A stretch of DNA of 64,000 nt from CAYFVR01 sp046541515. GTDB taxonomy: Bacteria; Desulfobacterota; Desulfobacteria; Desulfobacterales; Desulfococcaceae. Shown here piece by piece: positions 26,990 to 35,773 of this stretch. Position numbers and translations under genes: made by a program. Under the pieces are notes generated by a model. It worked only from the letters and a program-made list of their open reading frames with translations. It searched no databases and was not told where the DNA came from. Position 1 is the stretch's first letter, and each line of letters opens with the position of its first letter. The DNA lies in contig JBKHDD010000008.1 of assembly GCA_046541515.1 (NCBI GenBank), positions 1 to 64,000 of the forward strand. Reading direction: 5' to 3'.

Positions 26990-28843
26990 TTATTCCACCG
27001 TCGTCAAATTCCCGGCGATTTCCGGATTCACGCCCAGAAAATGGGCGCGGATGATCTCCGCCGCGATGGGCGCGGCCGTTCCAGAACCTTTCTCGCCATG
27101 CTCCACCAGAACCGCGACCGCAATTTGGGCGGACTCGCGCTCGCCGATGGCGACAAACCAGGCATGGGGCTTGTGACGGTCGTTCAGATTCTCGGGATCC
27201 ATCTCTTCCGTCCGTTTGCTGATCACCTGGGCCGTGCCGGTTTTCCCGCTGATCCGGATATCGGACATGGCCACCCCCCGTGCCGTGCCCCGGGGGCCGT
27301 TCACCACCCGCCAGAGTCCCTGGCGCACGATCTCCAGGTTCTCGGGGCTGGCCGGGAGTCGGCCGAAGGCTTCCGGTTCGCGCCGGGAAACCACTTGGCC
27401 GTCCAAACTTTCCACCTGTCGAACGATCCGTGGCCGATAGAGGGTTCCGCCGTTGGCCACCGCGGCGGTCAACACCGCGATTTGCAGGGGCGTCGCCAGA
27501 TTGTACCCCTGACCGATGGCGATGGAAAGGGTTTCCCCCCGCTGCCAGGCGACTCCGGTACGGCGGCGCTTCCAGGCGGCGGTGGGAATCAGGCCGGCCC
27601 CCTCGTTGTCCAGCTCGACGCCGGTGGGTTGTCCCAACCCGCATTTTTGGGCGTATTCGGCCAGCCGGTCCACGCCGAGGCGATCGCCCACTTGATAAAA
27701 AAAGACGTCGCAGGAAACGGCCAGGGCCTCCGCCACCGCAACGTGCCCGTGTCCGCCCCGCTTCCAGCACCGAAAAGTGCGATCTCCGAAAACCAGATGG
27801 CCCGGGCAGAAAAATTCGGTTTCCTCGTCGACGACCCCGGCCTCCAGGGCCGCCAGAGCCGTCACAATTTTATAGGTGGAAGCCGGCGGGTATTCGGCCT
27901 GGACCACCTTGTTTTCCATGGGCCGATCGGGATTGGAAATCAGGCTGCGCCACTCCTCGTGGCTCATGCCCTGGACGAAAGCGTTGGGATCGAATCCTGG
28001 ATTGCTGACCATGGCCAGCACTTCGCCGTTGGCCGGGTCAATGGCCACCAACGCCCCCACCTTTTCGGCGAACAAATCTTCCGCCCGTTGCTGAAGATTC
28101 AGATCCAGGGTCAGCCGAAGATTTTGCCCCGGCGCCGGCTCCACCCGATCCAGCACCCGCACCACCCGGCCTCGGGCGTCCACCTCCACCTGGCGCCCCC
28201 CGTTCTCGCCCCGAAGCAAAGATTCGGCGGTGCGCTCCACGCCATAACGCCCCACGTAATCTCCGCCCCGGGCGCCCGGATACCGGTCGCTTCTCAGCTC
28301 GTCGGGGCGAATCTCGCTAAGGTACCCAATCAGGTGGGGGGCCACCCCGGTGAGATAATGGCGAAGGGGCTGCACGTCCACCACGATTCCCGGCAGGTCG
28401 AACCGATGGGCCTCCACCACGGCCAGCAAATCCCGCCCGATATCTCGCATGAGGGTCAGCGGGCGATAGTCTGGGGTTGCCCCGCGTTTTTCGATGGCCG
28501 CCTCAAAGCGGGACACCGGAATTCCGGTATAACCCGAAAGCCGGGCCAGGGTTTCCGGCACGGGCCGGGCGTCCTTCAACACAATCTGCAAATGAAACGC
28601 GGGCCGATTGTCCACCAGCAACGCGCCGTTGCGGTCGTAGATGACCCCCCGGGGCGCTTCGATGGTCTGCAGACGAATGCAATTGTTTTCCGAAAGCCGG
28701 CGATATTCAGGCCCTTCCAGCACCTGCAAAACGAACAGCCGGAAGCCCAGAACGCCGAAGGCCAGCAGGATCACGGCCGCCGCCCCGGTCAGTCGGACCT
28801 TGTACCACTCGGAAAAAACCGGGTCGAGATAGGGATTGGGCAT
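26990..28843 (-). CDS. mrdA: Penicillin-binding protein 2 (elongation transpeptidase)
   Basis: The 617-residue class B PBP has one N-terminal membrane helix (AAAVILLAFGVLGFRLFVLQ), the dimerisation motif APRGVIYDRNGALLVDN (about 63-79), and the transpeptidase motifs S-T-Y-K (322-325), S-C-D (376-378) and K-T-G (533-535). S-C-D instead of S-x-N is the form usual in PBP2. It crosslinks the glycan made by RodA. ATG 28843 is chosen from the standard N-terminus; the frame continues upstream without homology. Confidence 0.94.
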   Translation of the reverse strand: MPNPYLDPVFSEWYKVRLTGAAAVILLAFGVLGFRLFVLQVLEGPEYRRLSENNCIRLQTIEAPRGVIYDRNGALLVDNRPAFHLQIVLKDARPVPETLARLSGYTGIPVSRFEAAIEKRGATPDYRPLTLMRDIGRDLLAVVEAHRFDLPGIVVDVQPLRHYLTGVAPHLIGYLSEIRPDELRSDRYPGARGGDYVGRYGVERTAESLLRGENGGRQVEVDARGRVVRVLDRVEPAPGQNLRLTLDLNLQQRAEDLFAEKVGALVAIDPANGEVLAMVSNPGFDPNAFVQGMSHEEWRSLISNPDRPMENKVVQAEYPPASTYKIVTALAALEAGVVDEETEFFCPGHLVFGDRTFRCWKRGGHGHVAVAEALAVSCDVFFYQVGDRLGVDRLAEYAQKCGLGQPTGVELDNEGAGLIPTAAWKRRRTGVAWQRGETLSIAIGQGYNLATPLQIAVLTAAVANGGTLYRPRIVRQVESLDGQVVSRREPEAFGRLPASPENLEIVRQGLWRVVNGPRGTARGVAMSDIRISGKTGTAQVISKRTEEMDPENLNDRHKPHAWFVAIGERESAQIAVAVLVEHGEKGSGTAAPIAAEIIRAHFLGVNPEIAGNLTTVE

Positions 28844-29027
28844 ATCAATATTTCCAGCGCAACATGCCGTCCACCGGCCGGCCCACTCGCGGAAAGCGGG
28901 GTGTTTGCCGTCCGGGCAGCATTCCATGGCAAGGGCAACGGCGGAACCGATTGGCCCGCTTCCTCTCGCCGATTTATCATTCCCCCGGGTTCTCCGGAAA
29001 AAGTCGCCGGAATCGGCTCGCTCCCGG

Positions 29028-29546
29028 TCAGGCGGAAGTCCGTTCTTCCGGGCCGGGGTCCAGCCAGCGACGAAAGACGGCGTGGAGGCCCCGAAGAACG
29101 CCGACAACCAGCGGGCCGGTGACCATTCCGGCCGCCAGCCGAAGGAACAGTCCGGGCCAACCGCGCAACAGCAGCCGGCCCAGGCCCAATTCCCAGGAAA
29201 TGGCAAGAAATAGCAGATGCTCCATCAAAATGCCGCCCGCGACCCCCAGGGCCGGCAACAAGCCATGCTCTCGCCGAAAAAAACGGCCGCCCCACCAGAC
29301 CCCCAGATACGCCCACAGATAGGTGAGGCCAAACAGGCCGAACGGAGCCGCGGAAATGCCGTCGGCCAGGAAACCGGCGAGAAGCAAGGCAGAGAGCCCT
29401 TCGGCGAAAGGGCGGCTGGTGGCCAGAAACACCACAAAGGGAATCAACGGATCGTATAGCGGGCCGGGCGGAACCAGATGGGAAAACAGCGTGGTCTGGA
29501 GAACCAGGAGAACGAGGCAGGCCATCAAATGGAAGCCGAAATTCAT
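29028..29546 (-). CDS. mreD: Rod shape-determining protein MreD
   Basis: The 172-residue protein is very hydrophobic with about five membrane segments, beginning MNFGFHLMACLVLLVLQTTL. PPGPLYDPLIPFVVFLATSR followed by GLSALLLAGFLADGISAAPF, is typical of MreD. It overlaps mreC by four bases. Between it and mrdA lie 184 bases with no gene. Confidence 0.85.
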   Translation of the reverse strand: MNFGFHLMACLVLLVLQTTLFSHLVPPGPLYDPLIPFVVFLATSRPFAEGLSALLLAGFLADGISAAPFGLFGLTYLWAYLGVWWGGRFFRREHGLLPALGVAGGILMEHLLFLAISWELGLGRLLLRGWPGLFLRLAAGMVTGPLVVGVLRGLHAVFRRWLDPGPEERTSA

Positions 29547-30382
29547 GGGGGCGGTTCCACCCCTTCGTCCGGCGGAGGCTTCAGAATCACCAGCACCTCT
29601 TCAAGGGTGTCGAAGTCCACGAAAGGCAACACCTGTATCTCCTGAAAAATGCCGGTTCCGCGGGGATTGACCGTTTGCACGCGGCCGATCCGCAACCCCT
29701 TGGGGTAAATCCCGTCCAAACCCGAGGTAATCAGCACCTGGGATTCGATCAGGGGATAGCGGCGAAGCACATAGGCAAACGAAAGAGCGGGGCTGGAGTT
29801 CCCCTTGACCACGCCCCGGGCCCGGGTGGCCTGCACCAGGGCATCCACGGAGCTGTTCTGGTCGATGATCAAAAGGACGCGGGAATAATGGCGCGCCGTT
29901 TGGGACACCACGCCGACCACGCCTTCGGCGACCACCACCGGGAGCCCTCGACGAAGCCCGTCGGCCTCCCCTTTATCCAGGGTGAGGCTTTTGAACCAGG
30001 GAGAGGGATCGCGGGCGACAACTTCGGCGGCCACCGCGGTGGGCGTCATCCGGCTTCGAAAACGCAGCAAGCGGCGAAGCCGATCGTTCTCCATCCGCGT
30101 TTCCGCGCACCGATGTATTTCGGACCGGACTTCCGCCAGTTCGGACCGAAGGCGCTCGTTCTCCTCGCCCGCGGCCACCAGGGAAAAATAACGCCGCCAA
30201 GTCCGACGGCAACGAGCCACGCCCCAATGAACCGCGTCTTGCAACGGCGCCGCAAGCGAAAGGGCCAAGCGGCCCGGCCCCTCCGCGGTTTCCGGTTCGC
30301 GGCGGGAAAGGAGAATGAAGACGGCGTTCAGCAGGATCAGCAGCGCGATCAGCGCGGCCCAGACCGCCCGTTTCGAAAACAT
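29543..30382 (-). CDS. mreC: Rod shape-determining protein MreC
   Basis: The 279-residue protein has one N-terminal membrane helix (AVWAALIALLILLNAVFILL), a coiled coil (ENERLRSELAEVRSEIHRCA), and the periplasmic beta-barrel region with VVARDPSPWFKSLTLDKGEA, GLPVVVAEGVVGVVSQTARH and VLLIIDQNSSVDALVQATRA. It connects MreB to the periplasmic synthases. It starts four bases after the mreB stop. The last residues are Pro-rich. Confidence 0.92.
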   Translation of the reverse strand: MFSKRAVWAALIALLILLNAVFILLSRREPETAEGPGRLALSLAAPLQDAVHWGVARCRRTWRRYFSLVAAGEENERLRSELAEVRSEIHRCAETRMENDRLRRLLRFRSRMTPTAVAAEVVARDPSPWFKSLTLDKGEADGLRRGLPVVVAEGVVGVVSQTARHYSRVLLIIDQNSSVDALVQATRARGVVKGNSSPALSFAYVLRRYPLIESQVLITSGLDGIYPKGLRIGRVQTVNPRGTGIFQEIQVLPFVDFDTLEEVLVILKPPPDEGVEPPP

Positions 30383-30386
30383 GGGG

Positions 30387-31430
30387 TTAGGAGATAATCA
30401 CCTGTTTCAGAATCTCGAGGCTGTCGAGGGTTTTCCCGGAGCCCAGCGCGACGGTGGAGAGGGGATCGTCGGTGACGGTGATGGGGAGGCCGGTCTCCGC
30501 CCGGAGGAGCTTGTCCAGGTTGCGCAACTGCCCTCCGCCGCCGGTCAACACAATTCCCTTGTCGACGATATCGGCGGAAAGTTCCGGCGGGGTCTGCTCC
30601 AGGGCGATTTTGATGGTTTCCACGATGGCGTCCACCTGTTCGGCGATGGAGGCACGGATCTCCTCGGTATTGATGGTCAGGATTTTGGGAATGCCGCTCA
30701 CCAGATCCCGCCCTTTGATCTCCATGGTTTCCAGTTCGTTGGGGTCCGGGTAGGCGTTGCCGATCGTGGTTTTGATGTTTTCCGCGGTGCGCTCGCCGAT
30801 CAGCAGATTGTACTTGCGCTTGACGTACTGCAAAATCGCGGCGTCCATCTTGTCTCCGGCCACGCGGATGGAACGGCTGTACACGATGCCGGCCAGGGAA
30901 ATCACCGCGACCTCGGTGGTGCCGCCGCCGATGTCCACGACCATGTTGCAGGTGGGCTCGGTGATGGGCAGGCCCGCGCCGATGGCCGCCGCCATGGGCT
31001 CCTCGATCAGGAAAACCTCCCGGGCGCCGGCCGATTCCGCCGATTCCCGCACCGCCCGCTTCTCCACCTGGGTAATGCCCGAGGGCACCGCGATGATGAT
31101 CCGGGGCCGGACGAAAGTTCGCCGGTTGTGAACCTTGTGGATAAAGTGGCGGATCATGGCCTCCGTCACTTCAAAATCGGCGATCACGCCGTCCCGCATG
31201 GGCCGGATGGCCACGATGTTGCCGGGCGTGCGGCCAAGCATGTTCTTGGCCTCTAGGCCCACGGCAAGCACCCGATTTTTCAAACGATTGTCGGTCCGGA
31301 CCGCCACCACCGACGGCTCGCTGAGTACGATCCCTTTTCCCTTGACGTACACCAGGGTGTTGGCCGTCCCCAGATCGATGGCCAGGTCGTTGGAAAAGGC
31401 GCCCAAAAAGGCGTTCCAAAAAATGCCCAT
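30387..31430 (-). CDS. mreB: Actin-like cell shape protein MreB
   Basis: The 347-residue actin fold has the phosphate-1 motif DLAIDLGTANTLVYVKGKGI near residue 16, MVVDIGGGTTEVAVISLAGI near residue 164 and VLTGGGGQLRNLDKLL near residue 292. It polymerises under the membrane and organises the elongation complex encoded by the following genes. It is the first gene of the shape cluster. The 230 bases upstream hold only the promoter region; TTGTCA-N17-TAGCAA on the minus strand near 31550 is a weak candidate. Confidence 0.96.
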   Translation of the reverse strand: MGIFWNAFLGAFSNDLAIDLGTANTLVYVKGKGIVLSEPSVVAVRTDNRLKNRVLAVGLEAKNMLGRTPGNIVAIRPMRDGVIADFEVTEAMIRHFIHKVHNRRTFVRPRIIIAVPSGITQVEKRAVRESAESAGAREVFLIEEPMAAAIGAGLPITEPTCNMVVDIGGGTTEVAVISLAGIVYSRSIRVAGDKMDAAILQYVKRKYNLLIGERTAENIKTTIGNAYPDPNELETMEIKGRDLVSGIPKILTINTEEIRASIAEQVDAIVETIKIALEQTPPELSADIVDKGIVLTGGGGQLRNLDKLLRAETGLPITVTDDPLSTVALGSGKTLDSLEILKQVIIS

Positions 31431-31661
31431 GTTTCCTCGGAGTCAGAATCTCGAATGCGGATACGCGTGGTAACCGGTGAAAGGTCGGCAAGCGGAACGG
31501 ATTATGAATGACTACAAACTGGACTTGCTATCAGAAAGCCCGTCCCGTGACAAGCGGAAAATCTTAGGCGGGTATTGAAAAATGGGCATTTTTCACGGAT
31601 TTTCCCCCGAGACCGCCCATGGGAAGCCGACCCGAACCAACGGAAGACCGCCGCCTTTCGC

Positions 31662-32753
31662 CTACCCGCCGGCGGACCGAACGGCGTCGTGGAGGACCGG
31701 GCGAAAGCGCCGAATCCGCTGGTTCCACCGGCTGGGGTGCACGCGGTTGCTCAACAGCACCACAATTCGATCCGCCTCCTGGTCCATCCAAAAAGAGGTC
31801 CCCGTAAAGCCCAAATGGCCGACGGTTCGCCGGGAAAACCGGTCGCCGCAGGAAGGTCGGGGCCCCCCAGGCACGTCGAACCCCATTGTCCGGCGACCGG
31901 GACCCGTGAGAGTCAACAACCGGCGGACGTTCGCGGCGGGGCCGAAAAAGGTTTGCCCTTTTCCGCGGAAGGCTTCAAAAAGGCGGGAAAGCAGACGAAA
32001 CACGTCCTCCGCCGTCCCGAACAAGCCCGCATGTCCGGAAACGCCGCCGCACACGTGGGCGTTTTCGTCGTGCGCCTCTCCTTTCAACATTCGATTTCGC
32101 CAGCCGCACCGTTCCGTGGCCGCGTACCGAAGGTCCGGGTCGGGCCGCAAAAGCGGAAAATGGAGGCCGAGGCCCAACGGGCGATAGATTTCCTCAACGA
32201 CCCGGGAATGAAACGGCTCCCCGCCGGCCCGTTCCAGGGCCCATTCCAGGACCATGAATCCCAGGTCGCTGTAGAGGGTCTTTCGCCCGGGAGGCCGCTC
32301 CAGGGGAACCCGAGTCAACCATTGCCGGAGGGCCGCTTTCCGTCGAAGGGGCGGAAGCCCGCGAAGCTTTCGATAGAAGGGCCGATGGGCGGGAAAGCCG
32401 CCGGTGTGATCCAGCAATTCAAAAAGACGGATTTGCCCCTTCCGCATGGCGGCGGTTTCCGGCAGCCAACGCGCCAGCCGATCCTCCGGATGAAGCCGTC
32501 CGCTTCCCCAAAGCTTCAGGAAGGCCAAGGCCGTCGCCAGGGGCTTTGTCAGGGACGCCAAGTCGAAGACGGTGTCCCATTGCACCGGCCGGCCGTCCCG
32601 ACAGTCGGCGATCCCGACGGCCTTCCGAAATCGGATTTGACCGGCGGGGCCGGTCGCCAGCACCGCTCCGGGGAAAACGCCGCTTCGGGCCGCCCATTCC
32701 ATCAGACCGTCCACCCGCTCCCAGCCGGGGGACTCCGGCGAAAATTCATTCAT
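31662..32753 (-). CDS. Serine hydrolase, class C beta-lactamase / DD-peptidase type
   Basis: The 363-residue protein contains the catalytic S-L-T-K (Ser67-Lys70) in FDLASLTKPLATALAF, the Y-x-D/N-like motif in LYSDLGFMVLEWAL near residue 204, and a HLGFTGTSFWMD segment near residue 330 in the place of the KTG strand. No signal peptide is seen, unlike periplasmic beta-lactamases, so it may be cytoplasmic or an esterase. It overlaps the LD-carboxypeptidase gene by eight bases, pointing to murein recycling or peptide hydrolysis. Substrate not determined. Confidence 0.8.
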   Translation of the reverse strand: MNEFSPESPGWERVDGLMEWAARSGVFPGAVLATGPAGQIRFRKAVGIADCRDGRPVQWDTVFDLASLTKPLATALAFLKLWGSGRLHPEDRLARWLPETAAMRKGQIRLFELLDHTGGFPAHRPFYRKLRGLPPLRRKAALRQWLTRVPLERPPGRKTLYSDLGFMVLEWALERAGGEPFHSRVVEEIYRPLGLGLHFPLLRPDPDLRYAATERCGWRNRMLKGEAHDENAHVCGGVSGHAGLFGTAEDVFRLLSRLFEAFRGKGQTFFGPAANVRRLLTLTGPGRRTMGFDVPGGPRPSCGDRFSRRTVGHLGFTGTSFWMDQEADRIVVLLSNRVHPSRWNQRIRRFRPVLHDAVRSAGG

Positions 32754-33690
32754 CTTCGGCGGGCCGAGTGGCCGGAAACGGGAATCGAATCTCCCGCTTT
32801 TCCCCGTCCAGCACGGCGGGGAGCCCCAGGGGGAAAGGCTGATTGACGGGACCGTGTCCGGCGGGAAGCCCGGCCACCACGGGGATGTCTGGCCGATTCA
32901 GCCGTTCCCGAAACAGGTCCTCCACGTCTCCGGTCGGACCGCAGCCGGCCCAGCTCCCCAGGGCCGCCCCGGCCACCCTGTCGAATATTCCGGCAAGCCG
33001 AAGCTGGGTCAGCATTCGGTCGATTTTGTAAAGCGGCTCGCCCACCTCTTCCAGAAAAAGAATGCATCCTTCGGTTTCCGGAAAAAACGGCGTCCCCAAG
33101 AGCCCGCAAAGCACGCTCAGATTTCCGCCCACCACCGCTCCGTCGGCCTTTCCCGGCTGAAGGGTTCGACCGCCGGCCAGAACGGGAACCCGATCGGAAA
33201 AAAGAAGCTCGCCCAATCGGCGACGCTCCGCCCGGTCCCCGGAAAAGGTGGCCGCCACCGGGCCGTGAAAGGCGACCAGGCCGCAACGGCGAAACAACCC
33301 CGCCAGCAGACCGGTGATGTCGCTGAACCCGAAGACCACCTTGGGGTCCGCCGCCACCAGATCGTCCCGCAACAACGGCAGGAGCCGCGCGCTCCCATAC
33401 CCCCCCCGGGCGCAAAAAATGGCTCGCACGTCCGGGTCACGGAAGGCATCGTTCAACGCGGCGGCGCGTTCGGAATCGCCGCCCGCCAGGTATCCCCGGG
33501 CGAATTTGGCCGGAAGTCCGTTCACCTCCACCCGAAGTTTCAGGGATCGAAGGACCGCCAGGCCGTCTCGAAGAACGGACGGCCCGGCCGGGCTGGCGGG
33601 CGAAAGAACCCGAACAAGATCGCCCGGTTTCAGCCTTCGCGGGAGAAGCCGGACGGACGGAATTCTTTTTTTGGAAATTTGAGTTGACAC
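32746..33690 (-). CDS. LD-carboxypeptidase (LdcA/MccF family)
   Basis: The 314-residue Ser peptidase (family S66) has the nucleophile in FCARGGYGSARLLPLL (Ser100), Glu214/215 in LFLEEVGEPLYKIDRML and His279 in AGLPAGHGPVNQPFPLG, the full Ser-Glu-His triad. LdcA removes the terminal D-Ala from murein tetrapeptides during recycling; MccF members cleave peptide-nucleotide antibiotics. The frame is open upstream to 33834, but that part is the antisense of tRNA-Pro, so GTG 33690 with GGAGGGG before it is chosen. Confidence 0.87.
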   Translation of the reverse strand: MSTQISKKRIPSVRLLPRRLKPGDLVRVLSPASPAGPSVLRDGLAVLRSLKLRVEVNGLPAKFARGYLAGGDSERAAALNDAFRDPDVRAIFCARGGYGSARLLPLLRDDLVAADPKVVFGFSDITGLLAGLFRRCGLVAFHGPVAATFSGDRAERRRLGELLFSDRVPVLAGGRTLQPGKADGAVVGGNLSVLCGLLGTPFFPETEGCILFLEEVGEPLYKIDRMLTQLRLAGIFDRVAGAALGSWAGCGPTGDVEDLFRERLNRPDIPVVAGLPAGHGPVNQPFPLGLPAVLDGEKREIRFPFPATRPAEDE

Positions 33691-33712
33691 GCCCCTCCGA
33701 GAGTGATAGTTG
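33684..33712 (+). promoter_or_regulatory. Candidate promoter of tRNA-Pro
   Basis: TTGACA at 33684-33689 is followed after 17 bases by TAGTTG (33707-33712), 12 bases before the tRNA 5' end. The -35 is perfect and overlaps the start codon of the divergent LD-carboxypeptidase. Confidence 0.5.
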
Positions 33713-33724
33713 TCGCCCTTGTGT

Positions 33725-33802
<78 letters not shown>

Positions 33803-33810
33803 CAAAAAGA

Positions 33811-33858
33811 AAAATCGGGTCGATTCCAAGTCATATTTGGAATCGACCCGATTTTTTT
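33811..33858. terminator. Strong bidirectional terminator
   Basis: AAAATCGGGTCGATTCCAA and its complement TTGGAATCGACCCGATTTT form an approximately 19-bp perfect stem with a seven-base loop, with A-run on the left and T-run on the right. It separates tRNA-Pro from the convergent HD-GYP gene and can end transcription from both sides. Confidence 0.93.
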
Positions 33859-33879
33859 GGAAGATTCGATTCCCCGGAT

Positions 33880-35484
33880 TCAGGCCACGGCCTGGGCGGC
33901 GCTCCGTCCAACCCCGGGCAGTCGGTCGGCGTCGAACAGCCGTTGAAAAACCGTCACCACTTCGGGATCAAACTGGGTCCCGGCGCCGTTCAGAATGGCC
34001 TGGGCCACCGATTCGGGCGGCAGTTTTTCGCGGTACACCCGGTCCGACGCCATGGCGTCGAACACGTCGGCCACGGACAGAATTCGCGCCAGCAACGGAA
34101 TCTCCTTTTCCGCCAGGCCGTCGGGGTATCCGCCCCCGTCGTACCGTTCATGATGATGCAGGATGATTTGCTGCTCCCGCTCCCACAAGCCGAGCCGACC
34201 CACGATTTCCGCCCCCTTGGCGGCGTGGGTTTTGATGACCTCGTACTCCTCGGGCGTCAGCCGACTCGGCTTCAACAGCACGTCGTCGGGAACCCCGATT
34301 TTCCCGATGTCGTGAAGCGGTCCCGCGACCTTTAAAATGTCAATGTCTTCCGCCGAGCAATGCATTTCCTCCGCGATGGCCAAGGCGATGTCGGTTACGT
34401 TGCGGGAATGCTGCCGGGTGTAGCTGTCCTTGGCTTCGATGGCCTGAACCAGGGCGTCCAGGGTGGACAACAGATTTTCGTAAATGTTTTCGTACAGCAC
34501 CAGATTTTCCACCGCGTAGGCGGCCTTTTGGGTGAGGAAGTTGAGATAGTAGCAGGTTTTTCCCGAAAAGGGGGCGCGGCCGTTTTGGGCCGAGACCGCC
34601 AACACGCCGAAGAGCCGCCCCTGAATGTGAAGCGGGACCGCCAGCAGGTCGAAATCGGCCGGGTCGTCCCCCTCTCCCCCCGGCCGGCCAACGGCCCCTT
34701 CGCCCGCCTTGCGGCCCCCCTTCCCGGATAGGACCCGGGCCCGGTCCAGACCGTCCGCGGCCAGATCGGCCACCCGTTTCCGAAGAAGCGGCGGGGCGTC
34801 GCGGCCGTTTTTCCCGTTGCCCGCCACCGGCACCGGATCGGGCACGGCGCTGTTGGCCACGAAAAACCAGGCCCCGTCGGCCCGGGCGATTTCCGCCGCC
34901 AGGTCGGCCATCCGCTGGAAGGCGTCCACGCTGCGGCTGATGCGGGTGAAATCCTCCATGATCCGGGTGAACACCTGGAGTTCCTCCACCCGTTCATGCA
35001 GTTTCCGGTTCAACGCCTCCAGCCGCTTCTTCTTTTCCACCTCTTTTTTCAAAAACAGATTGTCCACGAACAGCCGACGCTCCCGCAACACCCGCTGAAG
35101 GCAGACTTCCATGGCCTCCAGCCGCACCGGTTTGATCAGAAAATCGACCACCCCGTTTTTCAACGTGTCGATGCTCTTGTCCATGGAGGGAAAGCCGGTC
35201 ATCACCACCACCGGAATGGTGTTGTCAATCCGGCGGATGGCCCGGGCCAGTTCAATCCCGTCCATTTCGGGCATGTTGATGTCGGTGAAGCAACAGTCGA
35301 TGGTCTCCCGGGACAGCACGTCCAGGGCCTCGGCCCCGTTGCCGGCGGTGATCAGCCGGTATCCCCGCCCGCCGAAATATTCCCGCGCGATGTCCAGCAG
35401 ACTGTGCTCGTCGTCCACGAAAAGGATGGTTTCCTTTTCCCCGGCCAAGTCCTCGGATGAATGCGTTTCCCAACCCGTTTCCAT
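33880..35484 (-). CDS. Response regulator with REC, GAF-like and HD-GYP domains
   Basis: The 534-residue protein has a receiver domain (acid pair Asp24-Asp25, phospho-acceptor Asp68 in CCFTDINMPEMDG, Lys118 in FLIKPV), a coiled coil (KKEVEKKKRLEALNRKLHER, about 146-170), a GAF-like middle domain (about 180-320) and an HD-GYP phosphodiesterase domain: PLHDIGKIGVPDDVLLKPSR, the ILHHHERYDGGGYPDGL signature and SVADVFDAMASDR. It should degrade cyclic di-GMP in response to phosphorylation and a GAF ligand. No cognate kinase is adjacent. It is isolated by a terminator. Confidence 0.93.
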   Translation of the reverse strand: METGWETHSSEDLAGEKETILFVDDEHSLLDIAREYFGGRGYRLITAGNGAEALDVLSRETIDCCFTDINMPEMDGIELARAIRRIDNTIPVVVMTGFPSMDKSIDTLKNGVVDFLIKPVRLEAMEVCLQRVLRERRLFVDNLFLKKEVEKKKRLEALNRKLHERVEELQVFTRIMEDFTRISRSVDAFQRMADLAAEIARADGAWFFVANSAVPDPVPVAGNGKNGRDAPPLLRKRVADLAADGLDRARVLSGKGGRKAGEGAVGRPGGEGDDPADFDLLAVPLHIQGRLFGVLAVSAQNGRAPFSGKTCYYLNFLTQKAAYAVENLVLYENIYENLLSTLDALVQAIEAKDSYTRQHSRNVTDIALAIAEEMHCSAEDIDILKVAGPLHDIGKIGVPDDVLLKPSRLTPEEYEVIKTHAAKGAEIVGRLGLWEREQQIILHHHERYDGGGYPDGLAEKEIPLLARILSVADVFDAMASDRVYREKLPPESVAQAILNGAGTQFDPEVVTVFQRLFDADRLPGVGRSAAQAVA

Positions 35485-35657
35485 GCGTTGCTTTCCCTCC
35501 CGCCGGCACTGAAACCCGGTTCTCCGGACCTTGCTCCGACGGGGCCGGCTTCCCCGCCCTTGTCCACGGCGAACGGATGGATTTTTCTATTCGGTTAATT
35601 TGTCACTTTTCCAATGAATTCCCCATTTGTCAAGCATAAGCAAGCCCGCAAAGGGTA

Positions 35658-35686
35658 TTGAAAACCGGCGGCAATGACGCTATGAT
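35658..35686 (+). promoter_or_regulatory. Sigma-70-type promoter of the type II secretion operon
   Basis: TTGAAA (35658-35663) and TATGAT (35681-35686) are separated by exactly 17 bases, with 5/6 matches in each box. It lies about 88 bases before gspF and no gene intervenes. Confidence 0.65.
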
Positions 35687-35773
35687 TTGAGCGTGACCGC
35701 CGGGAAACTTCCCGGCCTTTCGACTCCGGGCCGAAATATCCGGCCCGAAGCGCCGCCTTTTTGGAAACGCCCC

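Noticed and set aside
33814..33858. Possible attachment site for an integrated element at the tRNA-Pro 3' end
   Set aside because: No duplicated tRNA tail or integrase was found; the sequence is a simple terminator palindrome.
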